A DNA stretch of 32,693 bases from CAZADA01 sp964568975 (GTDB taxonomy: Bacteria > Pseudomonadota > Alphaproteobacteria > Caulobacterales > Maricaulaceae). The translations under genes were made by a program, and so were the position numbers. The stretch is taken from the NCBI GenBank assembly GCA_964568975.1, contig CAZMSO010000033.1:1-32693 (forward strand), written 5' to 3'. Of the stretch, positions 1 to 8,014 are shown piece by piece; the stretch's first letter is position 1, and each line of letters opens with the position of its first letter. The notes beneath the pieces are model-generated. The model ran no database searches. It was not told the origin of the DNA and saw only the letters and a list, made by a program, of their open reading frames with translations.

Positions 1-65
1 TCGGAGGCGGCGACCTTAAGGCCGTCCACGCGCGTCACGACGCCCACACAGCGAGCCCAATGCAG

Positions 66-104
66 CGCCTTAGAGTGTCGCCGCCTTAGAGTGCGCCGCC
101 TTAG
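66..104. repeat. Short tandem repeat at the 3' end of the dehydrogenase gene
   Basis: The unit CGCCTTAGAGTG occurs at 66-77 and 82-93, and its first eight bases (CGCCTTAG) recur at 97-104, giving periods of 16 and 15 bases. The third copy contains the stop codon of the minus-strand gene that ends at 101, so each upstream unit also carries a TTA (TAA on the minus strand). It looks like a local duplication of the gene's tail. The remaining bases 1-65 show no complete gene. Confidence 0.6.
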
Positions 105-2215
105 TCTGCATCGCTGGCGTGGCCGGTTGCGCCATCGTCGCCAAAGGAGCGCAGCAAGGCGATTAAGGCGTCAAGTTCGTCATCCGCGAAGTAGTCGCCC
201 CAGGCCGGCATCAGCTCGCTGCGCCCGACCGCAGCGCCGCCGCTGCGGACAATGCGCTTCAGATACGCGTCCGTGACGCGGTTCTGCCACGCCGGCTCGG
301 CGAAGCTCAGCTCCTCAAACCCCAATTCCGCAAGAAACTCCGTGCCGCGGCCGCCATCGCCATGGCAGCGATAACACACCGACAAATACTTTGTTTCAGC
401 GCGTTCCGCCGCAGCCACCAGGCCGCCCGCCGCGCCGTCGTCAGCGACCGCGGGGTCAGCCTCCGGCGCCGCCTCGTCCGATGACCCTAAGCGCAGAATC
501 TCACCGCTCGGCCGCTCCTTGCTTCCCAACAGCGTCATGTAAATAACGCCGTCATGCTCCACGACGCTGGTGATGCCCATTTGGCCGTATTGGTTTGCGC
601 GCGCGACCGTGCGCTCCGTGGCGTAGGCGTCGTCGGGATCGACGGCGTAAATCGTCGCCGCCTGATTGTCGGCGAAGACATACCGGTCCCGCAAACTCGG
701 ATAGCGATCGCCGCGATACACCACGCCGCCGACAGCGGCGCGCTTCAGCCCCGTTTGCTCATAATGGAACAGCGGTTTGATGCGGCGGCCGATTGACGGC
801 GGCGGCATGTCATAGGGGGTGCGCTTGTAGGCTTCCAGATACGGCCAATCGCCATTGTCGCCGGCGGAGACGCGGTTCTGCTCCTCAAAACTGTTCCACC
901 CCACATCGCCAAGCCAGATTTGCTGTGTTTGCGGATCAAACGTCATGCGAAACGGGTTGCGGAAGCCGATCGCCCAATGCTCCTCTAAGGTGTCGGCGCG
1001 CCCGAACCATGGATTGTCTTTGGGGATGAAGTAATTCGCCGTCACGCCGTCCACGGGCTGGCGTTTGATCGGAGCGCTGACATCGCCGCCTTGCATGTCG
1101 ACGTCAATGCGAAACACGCCGGCTTGGAGCCTGCCGCCCAGATCCTGATTGACGTCGGGATCGTTGTAATCGCCGATGCCGATATAGACAAAACCGTCCG
1201 ACCCGAACAACACTGTGCCGCCATTGTGCATGCTGGAGTTGGGCCGCTTGAGATCCATCAGGTCCAGGCGCGACGCCTCACGCTCTTGTTGCGTCGCCTT
1301 GGTGACGTCGAAGCGCGCTAACCGATTAAATTGACCCTGCTCGCTCACACTCGTGAAATAAAGATAAGCGAACCCTGCATTCGGCGATCCCGGCGCGCCA
1401 AACTCCGGATGCAACGCAAACCCTTGCGCGCCCATCTCTAAGTCGACGCCATTCACTTCGCTCGTGAGGTCGACCAACACGTCCTCACGCCATTCTGGCT
1501 CGGTCGTGTAGCGCATGAACTTACCCGTGCGCGTCAAAATATAGAATTCGTTATCCGTCCGTGGCGCGAACTCCAAATACATCGGTTGTTCAAATTGGCG
1601 GCCCGGAAAAGCCGGCGCTAAGGTCATTTGCTTCCCGCCGCCATACACCAGGTTCGCGCGCAGATCGTTGACTGAGTTCGCGAAGTCCCGATCAAACTTA
1701 TACAAGCCCGCCAAAAAGCCCGGAAGCAGCACGATCAGCCCCGACGCCAAGGTCAGCGGGTGAAAGCCCACCCCCAGTAAGGTTTTCAGCGGCGTGCGCC
1801 AACTGTCATCTTCGGAGCGTTCATGGAAGAGAAGAAAGAACACCACGCACGGGACCAAAGCGAGCGCGTAGACCCACGCAAAATAATTCGCGCTGAACGG
1901 GACATCCGTGAGCGCAAACACGGCCGAACTGCCTAAGCTTGTCGCCACCAGAGTCGCCACACCCTCAATGAGCGCGCGCCGCCATGTGGAGAACGGGGGC
2001 CTACGGTTCACGATCCCAATTAGAGCGAGAACAACCGCATAGGCCGCCGCGAGAATGCCGATAATGATCGTCAGATCTCCAGCGCTGAGCGGGCTTTGCT
2101 TGCGCAACATCGCAGGAACGAGCCACACCCACGTGGTGATCACCGACGCGGCCAGGCCGACCGGAATAACCGCTAAGACCTGCAGGACATAGACAAGCTG
2201 TCTGGTGAAACGCAC
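101..2215 (-). CDS. Membrane-anchored PQQ-type glucose/sorbosone dehydrogenase with C-terminal cytochrome c domain
   Basis: The protein has 704 aa. Residues 1-172 contain about five hydrophobic membrane segments. Residues about 180-580 form a sorbosone dehydrogenase/HHIP-like beta-propeller with GTVLFGSDGFVYIGIGDYND, then GFRNPFRMTFDP and WLGDVGWNSFEEQN, the usual cofactor-site blocks. A class I cytochrome c follows, with CYRCH (C614, C617, H618) and a likely axial Met near 669 in ELMPAWG. The family oxidises sugars or aldoses with PQQ; a fused heme domain suggests electrons pass straight to the respiratory chain on the periplasmic face. The start is GTG at 2215, with GGGGA about 10 bases upstream. 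Substrate is unknown. The propeller-heme order is clear; membrane topology is inferred. Confidence 0.85.
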   Translation of the reverse strand: MRFTRQLVYVLQVLAVIPVGLAASVITTWVWLVPAMLRKQSPLSAGDLTIIIGILAAAYAVVLALIGIVNRRPPFSTWRRALIEGVATLVATSLGSSAVFALTDVPFSANYFAWVYALALVPCVVFFLLFHERSEDDSWRTPLKTLLGVGFHPLTLASGLIVLLPGFLAGLYKFDRDFANSVNDLRANLVYGGGKQMTLAPAFPGRQFEQPMYLEFAPRTDNEFYILTRTGKFMRYTTEPEWREDVLVDLTSEVNGVDLEMGAQGFALHPEFGAPGSPNAGFAYLYFTSVSEQGQFNRLARFDVTKATQQEREASRLDLMDLKRPNSSMHNGGTVLFGSDGFVYIGIGDYNDPDVNQDLGGRLQAGVFRIDVDMQGGDVSAPIKRQPVDGVTANYFIPKDNPWFGRADTLEEHWAIGFRNPFRMTFDPQTQQIWLGDVGWNSFEEQNRVSAGDNGDWPYLEAYKRTPYDMPPPSIGRRIKPLFHYEQTGLKRAAVGGVVYRGDRYPSLRDRYVFADNQAATIYAVDPDDAYATERTVARANQYGQMGITSVVEHDGVIYMTLLGSKERPSGEILRLGSSDEAAPEADPAVADDGAAGGLVAAAERAETKYLSVCYRCHGDGGRGTEFLAELGFEELSFAEPAWQNRVTDAYLKRIVRSGGAAVGRSELMPAWGDYFADDELDALIALLRSFGDDGATGHASDAD

Positions 2216-2811
2216 GATGAAGTCCCCATCCTAATTTCGAAATTCCGGCAGGCGTTTTGCATATTCGCCTTCCAGATGTCTTTGCGCCAACTCAATCAAT
2301 GATGACGAGAGCAAGGTTTTTTTGGCCGTGTCAACGCCGCGACACCGCACCGGTCTCATAGGTGTCCAGCAGGGCATTGTGATACACCTCGACGTCACCG
2401 CCCGGCGACAGCCCATGCACGCGCACGACTCCCGCCATCGCACCCGGCGCGGAACGCCCCGCGCCGGAACGCCCGTCCATAATCGGCGCCATTGAGGTTG
2501 TCGATCGCTGCAGCGCCGCACTCTCATTGGCATATGCTCCTCGCACCCCCGTCGCCGTCGTGAGAGGTAGATGGCGATGACGCCGCCGCCAGGTGTCCGC
2601 CATCACAAATGCAGAAGCTGTGGCGCGGTATCGCCGCGTAGCGTCCCGCGCGACCGCCTGACCGCCCTGCTCGCCCTCCATCGCGACCCGTGTGCGGACA
2701 CGGCGCCGCCACGCGGGCGTTGACGGCGACGACATGGCGTGTGGGGATCGTCAGCAACGTGCGGTGGGATCGCGCCGATGTCCTGTCATGAGAGGCTCAG
2801 GGGGGAGACAC
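2216..2811. other. Gene-poor stretch with a possible frameshifted minus-strand gene
   Basis: No intact gene is recognised between the divergent dehydrogenase and mscL. On the minus strand two overlapping open frames could be one broken gene. One frame (2735 down to 2331) ends in protein-like sequence containing VRVHGLSPGGDVEVYHNALL. A second frame (to a stop at 2231) ends in KKTLLSSSLIELAQRHLEGE and a short tail, only 15 bases before the dehydrogenase start, as expected for an upstream operon partner. A run of seven T (seven A on the coding strand) lies near 2319, a place where slippage or sequencing error is likely. No family is recognised; this may equally be noncoding GC-rich sequence. Confidence 0.3.
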
Positions 2812-3237
2812 ATGTTTGGAGAATTTCGGGATTTCGCAACAAGCGGCAATTTTGTCGACACCGGTGTCGCGTTTGTCTTTGGCGCAGCCTTCACGGCGCT
2901 TGTGTCTTCCGCGGTCGGGGACATGATGATGCCCATGTTTGGCGCCGTCTTAGGCGGTGTGGATCTTTCTCAATTGACGTACACGATCCAACGCGCGGAC
3001 ATCGCGACCGGCGCGCCGGCGATTGAGTTGGCGTATGGCGCTGTTCTCGACGCCTTCATCAGCTTTCTTTTTGCGATTTTCGTGCTGTTCTTCTTGGTGA
3101 AAGCGGTGAACAAAGCGCGACGCCGCCGTGTCGCGACCGAACCCGCGCTGTCGGAGGGTGCTGCGGCGGCGCGCCAAGAACAGCTTCTGGAGGAAATTCG
3201 CGACCTCCTCAAACGCAGCGCGCCTGACGCGTCGTGA
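2812..3237 (+). CDS. mscL: Large-conductance mechanosensitive channel MscL
   Basis: The 141-aa product has the canonical MscL plan. There is a short amphipathic N-terminus (MFGEFRDFATSGNFVDTGVA, where related proteins have EFREFAMRGNVVDLAVG), TM1 at about 14-45 with the pore-lining FGAAFTALVSSAVGDMMMP, and a periplasmic loop. TM2 (about 70-99, YGAVLDAFISFLFAIFVLFF) and a charged C-terminal helix ending LLEEIRDLLKR follow. MscL forms a homopentameric inner-membrane pore that opens on membrane tension and releases solutes during hypo-osmotic shock. The ATG at 2812 is chosen because a GGGGGGAGA tract lies just upstream and because upstream in-frame codons do not look like MscL. The length is typical. 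Confidence 0.95.
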   Translation: MFGEFRDFATSGNFVDTGVAFVFGAAFTALVSSAVGDMMMPMFGAVLGGVDLSQLTYTIQRADIATGAPAIELAYGAVLDAFISFLFAIFVLFFLVKAVNKARRRRVATEPALSEGAAAARQEQLLEEIRDLLKRSAPDAS

Positions 3238-3275
3238 CTCTGCACGGCCTTGCGATCGTGTTGCGGATTCACGAT

Positions 3276-3293
3276 AGCCCCGGCGTCGGGGCT
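3276..3293 (+). terminator. Hairpin downstream of mscL
   Basis: Perfect 7-bp inverted repeat AGCCCCG/CGGGGCT with a 4-base loop, 39 bases after the mscL stop. No T-run follows, so a classical intrinsic terminator is not proven. It is the only clear structure in the 313-base interval 3238-3550. Confidence 0.4.
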
Positions 3294-3550
3294 CGACTGC
3301 GGTCGCCGCGGCGCGGATCCCGGCGGGCTATGCGGCTGGACGCCGCTTCGGCCGCAAGCGCGCCCCGTCAGAGCGTCGTGGGCGTCGAGAACCACGCAGT
3401 CTGTGCGCGCGGCGCAGCCGCACAGCGGTTCAACGCCATTCCTGTGATATTTCACTTGTTGAGACGATGCGCATCGTATTTTAACGCACATCTATGACCC
3501 CGTAAGCCGGCCATCGCGCGGGATGCGCAGCCAATTGGGAGGGCGTCAGC

Positions 3551-4558
3551 ATGCGGGTCGCAGTTTTTGGCTCTCTGACGGCGGCGGTCGTCATGCTTCT
3601 TGTGTGCGACGCCGCGATTAACGCCGCCGACGCCCAGACGGAGGTCGCGGAGGCGTCGGAGCCCGCGGCGCCCACCCCCTCGGATGCGGATCCCTTGGCG
3701 GCCCAAGCGCTCGCCGCGGCGCCGGGCGGCGCGGACGCCCCCCTTTATACGCCGCTCACAGCGCGCTTTATGATCGATGAGATTTTGCGCTTGCGGTCAG
3801 ACCTTGAGCGCACGCGCGCGGAACTTATTGAGCGACAAACCCAGCGCGAATACGCAATCGCGCGTGAGGCCACGAGTTATTCGCGAAATGCGATCGAATT
3901 GTTTTTCTTTGTCATCACCGCAGTCGCGTCCCTGGGTGCTTTGATTGGTTGGAACACCCTGCGGGATGTCAAAAAGCGCATCCAAGACGTTGCTCAAAAG
4001 AAGGTTAATGAGACCATCTCAAGTTATTCTGAACGCCTTGATGCATTGGAGGCGGAACTCCAGGAGAAATCTGAACGCTTACGCCAAGCGCAGGCTGAAA
4101 TCGATGAAACCAACGCCATCCATTCCCTATGGCTTCGCGCCAGCCAGGAGCCGTCGCACGCAAGCAAGATTGCGGTTTATGACGACATTCTCAAAATGCG
4201 CCCCGACGACGTCGAAGCGCTGACATTTAAGGCTGACGCCGCCTTAGGTTTGAACGAACCCCAATGGGCTGTGAGCCTCTCGAACCGGGCCCTCGCCATT
4301 GATCCAGAAAGCGCTCAGGCTCACTACCAGCGGGCGTGCGCTCTGGCGTGGACGGATCGCGACGCCGAGGCCCTGGCTGATTTGGCGAAAGCGATTGAAA
4401 GCTCTGACGCCTTTCGCGACTTAGCGCGCACAGACCCGGCCTTTGACCGCATTCGCGCAACCACGGCGTTCGCCGAGATTGTCGGCGTGGATCAAGAGCT
4501 TCAGTCCGAGGCGATTGAGGCTCAGCTCGCCGCCGCCCGCAGTGAGGCCGCCGCTTAA
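3551..4558 (+). CDS. Exported coiled-coil membrane protein with C-terminal TPR repeats
   Basis: The 335-aa protein starts with a signal-like segment (about 1-29, AAVVMLLVCDAAINAADAQ) and an Ala/Pro-rich stretch to about 65. A charged helix follows at 72-100 (EILRLRSDLERTRAELIERQ), then a membrane segment at about 113-134 (NAIELFFFVITAVASLGALIGW). A long coiled coil occupies about 140-192 (ERLDALEAELQEKSERLRQA), and TPR-like helices run from about 200 to 290, including ALTFKADAALGLNEPQWAVS and AHYQRACALAWTDRDAEALA. If the first segment is cleaved, the N-terminal helix is periplasmic and the TPR part cytoplasmic. TPR proteins scaffold partners; no specific function is recognised. A GGGAGG sequence precedes the ATG. 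The stop overlaps that of the convergent MarR gene in a shared TTAA. Confidence 0.75.
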   Translation: MRVAVFGSLTAAVVMLLVCDAAINAADAQTEVAEASEPAAPTPSDADPLAAQALAAAPGGADAPLYTPLTARFMIDEILRLRSDLERTRAELIERQTQREYAIAREATSYSRNAIELFFFVITAVASLGALIGWNTLRDVKKRIQDVAQKKVNETISSYSERLDALEAELQEKSERLRQAQAEIDETNAIHSLWLRASQEPSHASKIAVYDDILKMRPDDVEALTFKADAALGLNEPQWAVSLSNRALAIDPESAQAHYQRACALAWTDRDAEALADLAKAIESSDAFRDLARTDPAFDRIRATTAFAEIVGVDQELQSEAIEAQLAAARSEAAA

Positions 4559-5070
4559 GCCCCAAAAGCGTCTGTTGCGTCCTCAAGAGACGCAGACTCA
4601 GTGCGCTCGATTGCGCCGAGGTGCAGCACCGGAGCGGCGTCGAGATGGCCCGCGTTCATCATGGATGCGACCCGCTGCAACGCCGCGAGGATCATGGACT
4701 GCTCCCACACAGCCAGGGTTTGAAACTGCGCGAGAAAACCGTCTTGCAGCGGCGGCGGGGCTGTCTTCGCGGCGTGCACGCCGGCCTCCGTCAACCGGGT
4801 GTGCACGACCCGACGGTCCAAGGCGCTGCGCTCGCGCGTCACAAATCCACGCTGCTCCAGCCGTTTTAGAATTGTCGTGACGGTTGGCGCCGCCAGGCTC
4901 ACCGCCCGCGACAGCGCCGCTAGGGACACGTCCCCCTCGCGCGCGACTGTGCGCAGAACCATCAGCTGAGGCGTGGTGAGCCCCAAGGTCTTGTGCAACT
5001 TGTGCGAGTACAAGTCTGTGGCCCGTATAATCTGGCGCAAGGTGGCGAGCACCTCTTCCGCGTTCGACAT
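4555..5070 (-). CDS. MarR-family transcriptional regulator
   Basis: The 171-aa product has the MarR winged-helix core: LGLTTPQLMVLRTVAREGDV, the recognition region SLAALSRAVSLAAPTVTTIL and the wing KRLEQRGFVTRERSALDRRV, then C-terminal dimerisation helices. The MNAGHLDAAPVLHLGAI tail resembles the long-tailed MarR subgroup that includes the ectoine regulators (EctR); this is similarity only, and no ectoine genes are present. MarR dimers usually repress nearby genes and release DNA on ligand binding. The ATG at 5070 is preferred over an upstream GTG (5091) because GAGGGAGG lies about 9 bases before it. The divergently oriented neighbour is the TonB-dependent receptor at 5445, a plausible target. 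Confidence 0.9.
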   Translation of the reverse strand: MSNAEEVLATLRQIIRATDLYSHKLHKTLGLTTPQLMVLRTVAREGDVSLAALSRAVSLAAPTVTTILKRLEQRGFVTRERSALDRRVVHTRLTEAGVHAAKTAPPPLQDGFLAQFQTLAVWEQSMILAALQRVASMMNAGHLDAAPVLHLGAIERTESASLEDATDAFGA

Positions 5071-5444
5071 CGTGGCGGCCTCCCTCTGCACCTGTCGATA
5101 GGACCGATGATTCGCACCCGCTCATGCTCTTAGCGCCCCGATGACGCCAACGGCGCCGTTGTTTCTTCGCAACACACGGGCGCAAACTCCATAGCACTCT
5201 AATATCTTAAAGCGCCATCTCATTCGGCGGATTCCGAGACGACGCCAGCATTCTCGCCGGAATAGCATCGCGCTGGCGCGCCGCGTTCGCCGGTCATCCG
5301 TCTGTCTGGCGCTTGGAAGCCCCTCCAAATTGATTAGGGTCCTACGCGTCTTGTCACACACCGGTGTTCGAACAGGCTGCGCGGTCATCAGCGCCTGGCC
5401 GTTTCTGCGCACGCCGTGTTCTGAACCCAATGGGGGCTGCTTTT
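5071..5444. promoter_or_regulatory. Divergent intergenic region between marR-type gene and TonB receptor
   Basis: This 374-base interval separates divergently transcribed genes and must hold both promoters. An AT-richer patch lies near 5196-5213 (around TCTAATATCTTAAAG). No convincing -35/-10 pair or palindromic MarR operator was found by eye. Confidence 0.4.
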
Positions 5445-7976
5445 ATGATGCGTTCATTCCTCTCTTCTGCGTCGTCGCTGACGCTCGCGGCGGCCCTCGC
5501 GCCGGCGGCGTTTGGCCAGACCGAGCAAAGCCCGCGCATCGAACAAATCGTCGTAACGGCGACAAAACGCGAGCAAACCGCCCAGACGATTCCAGTGGCT
5601 GTGCAGGCGATCGATGAGACGACGCTTGACGCGCTGAACATCGGAAACTTTGACGATTATGTGCGATACTTGCCGAATGTGAATTTCGGCGGGCGGGGAC
5701 CTGGCCAGTCCACAGTGTTTATCCGAGGTCTGGCGGTTCAGCCGATCACAGTCCTGTTGTCCGGCGCTCAAGGCACTGTGCCGAACGTGGCGTTGTATTT
5801 AGACGAGCAGCCGGTGACGGCCCCGGGGCGCAATTTGGACGTCTATGCGGCGGATCTGGAGCGCGTTGAAATCCTACCTGGGCCGCAAGGCACGCTGTTT
5901 GGGGCCAGCTCTCAAGCCGGGACTGTGCGGTTAATCACCAACAAACCGCAATTCGACGGGGTCTCAGCAGGCGTCGAGTCATCCGTCGCGTTCACTGAAA
6001 ACGGTGAAATGAGCACGGGCGTCGAAGCCGTGCTGAACGTCCCCGTGATTGAAGACAAATTCGCGGTGCGCGGTGTGGTCTATTCGATCCAAGAGGGCGG
6101 CTTCATTGATAATGTTGTGGGTGAGTTTACGCTTGACCCCAGCATCAACCCGGATTCACAAGCGACGCCGGACGCCGTCTTTTACGAGACGATCAACAAC
6201 GCCGATATCGCTGAGGATGATTTCAACGGAGCCTCCTATGAGGGCGTGCGGTTGAGCGCGCTGTATGCATTCAACGATGACTGGGACCTTTTGGTCCAGC
6301 ACACGCGTCAACAATTGGAGGTCGACGGCGTGTTCGACTTCGACCCTGAAGTGGGTGATCTGGAGGTGACGCGCTTCTTTGACGACACTCTTGATGATGA
6401 GTTCGCGCAGACATCCTGGACGGTCGAGGGTCGCCTCGCCATGCTCGATGTTATTTATACAGGATCATACTTGAAGCGTGAAATTAACCAATCAGTCGAC
6501 TACACCGGGTATAACAACTCCGGCGGTTTTATCAGCTACTACACCTGCACCTACGACAACCCAGCCTACATCGTGAATTATGGCATTGACCCGCGATTCA
6601 TCACACCGGGTGGCCGAGAGTGCTTGGATCCGACGAAGGGCGCGGTCATCCAGCAAGATCAAACGCGCAACACCCACGAATTTCGGTTCAACACGCCGGC
6701 TGATCGGCGTCTGCGTGTGACAGCGGGTGTGTTTTACGACGATTTTGAAATCGAGACCCAGGACGACTTCTTTTACCTCGCGACGCCGGATCTGGGCTTC
6801 GCGCCGAACGCACCAATTTCCGACGCTGTTCAAGTGAACCCCGCGACGCGGCCGTCCGGCGTGGCGTTCTTCAACGATATCCGCCGCACGGAAGAACAAA
6901 TTGCTGGCTTTGGCGAGGTCGCTTTCGACATCGTGCCCAACACGCTGACGGCCACATTCGGCGCGCGTGTGTACAATATTGAATCTGACTTCGAAGGTTC
7001 ATCGAACTTTGCTGACGGTATTTTCCAAGGCTCCGTCAACACAGATCGCGGTCGCGATTACGACAGCGCGGGCAGCGGCGGCGATCCGAACGCACCGCCA
7101 ACCCCGGGCGCGTCAGACCCCAACGTGCCTGGTCACTCCACAGACACGCTTACGACTGAAGGCGAAGTGTTTAAATTCAATCTCAGCTGGACGCCGCGGC
7201 CGGGGCTGCTGTTCTTTGGGACCTATTCTGAAGGGTTCCGCCCGGGCGGCTTCAATCGCGGCGGCGGGGTCTTTTCACTCGACGTGCTGCCGGAAAACGT
7301 CGACGGCGACCGGGCGTTCCCGACCGTCCAAACGACGTTCGACACGGATGACGTGACCAATTGGGAGCTTGGTTGGAAGACCTTGTTGTTCGGGGGCGCG
7401 GTGCAATTCAATGGCGCGGCGTACTTTATTGAATGGACCGACATGCAGATTTCGCGTTTCGATCCGCAGAACGTCTCGATCCTGACATTTATTGAAAATG
7501 GTGCGGATTCCGAGATTTTAGGCGTTGAAGGCGATGTCATTTGGGCGGCGACGGATAATCTTACGCTGTTTGGCGCGTTCTCATACAACGACACAGAACT
7601 CACATCCGTGAACGCGGAAATTGTCGAACTCGCCCCCGTCGGCAGTGAATTGCCGTTAGTGCCGACGTTCCAGGCCGTGGGGCGCGCGCGCTACGATTGG
7701 CGGTTGGCGGACTATGACGCGTATGTGCAAGGTGCGGTGCAGTATGCCGGGGAAAGCTTCAGCTCCTTAGTGGCTGAGGTGCGTGAGCAGCAAGACGCCT
7801 ACACCACGCTCGACGCGTCCTTTGGCGTCAGCCGAGACCAATGGGCGGCGGAGCTGTTTATCGAGAATCTGACGGACGAGCGCGCTGAATTGTTTATCAA
7901 TGAACAAGACGACATTCGCCGCATCACCACCAATCGTCCGCGCACGGTCGGCTTGCGGCTGTCAGTCGACCTTTAG
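5445..7976 (+). CDS. TonB-dependent outer-membrane receptor
   Basis: The 843-aa protein has a signal peptide (MMRSFLSSASSLTLAAALAP, cleavage near AAFG-Q) and a TonB-box region (EQIVVTATKREQ). The plug domain includes PNVNFGGRGPGQSTVFIRGL and VEILPGPQGTLFGASSQAGT, and a long barrel ends in NRPRTVGLRLSVDL with the usual terminal hydrophobic strand. Such receptors import large or scarce substrates across the outer membrane using the TonB-ExbBD system. The family style (IVVTATKRE, Asp/Asn-rich loops) is common in sphingomonad and caulobacter-type bacteria. The start at 5445 is one of two adjacent ATGs, preceded by GGGGGC; an ATG at 5430 in frame is possible. It lies 38 bases before the TPR-sulfotransferase, probably cotranscribed. 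The substrate is unknown; a sulfated glycan is suggested only by context. Confidence 0.92.
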   Translation: MMRSFLSSASSLTLAAALAPAAFGQTEQSPRIEQIVVTATKREQTAQTIPVAVQAIDETTLDALNIGNFDDYVRYLPNVNFGGRGPGQSTVFIRGLAVQPITVLLSGAQGTVPNVALYLDEQPVTAPGRNLDVYAADLERVEILPGPQGTLFGASSQAGTVRLITNKPQFDGVSAGVESSVAFTENGEMSTGVEAVLNVPVIEDKFAVRGVVYSIQEGGFIDNVVGEFTLDPSINPDSQATPDAVFYETINNADIAEDDFNGASYEGVRLSALYAFNDDWDLLVQHTRQQLEVDGVFDFDPEVGDLEVTRFFDDTLDDEFAQTSWTVEGRLAMLDVIYTGSYLKREINQSVDYTGYNNSGGFISYYTCTYDNPAYIVNYGIDPRFITPGGRECLDPTKGAVIQQDQTRNTHEFRFNTPADRRLRVTAGVFYDDFEIETQDDFFYLATPDLGFAPNAPISDAVQVNPATRPSGVAFFNDIRRTEEQIAGFGEVAFDIVPNTLTATFGARVYNIESDFEGSSNFADGIFQGSVNTDRGRDYDSAGSGGDPNAPPTPGASDPNVPGHSTDTLTTEGEVFKFNLSWTPRPGLLFFGTYSEGFRPGGFNRGGGVFSLDVLPENVDGDRAFPTVQTTFDTDDVTNWELGWKTLLFGGAVQFNGAAYFIEWTDMQISRFDPQNVSILTFIENGADSEILGVEGDVIWAATDNLTLFGAFSYNDTELTSVNAEIVELAPVGSELPLVPTFQAVGRARYDWRLADYDAYVQGAVQYAGESFSSLVAEVREQQDAYTTLDASFGVSRDQWAAELFIENLTDERAELFINEQDDIRRITTNRPRTVGLRLSVDL

Positions 7977-8014
7977 CGCCATGGCCCGGGCGCGCGGGTC
8001 CGAGGGAGCGGCCG

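Noticed and set aside
1..65. Start of another minus-strand gene at the left edge
   Set aside because: A short minus-strand frame reads VGVVTRVDGLKVAAS, but only about 20 codons are visible, with no ribosome site or family match.
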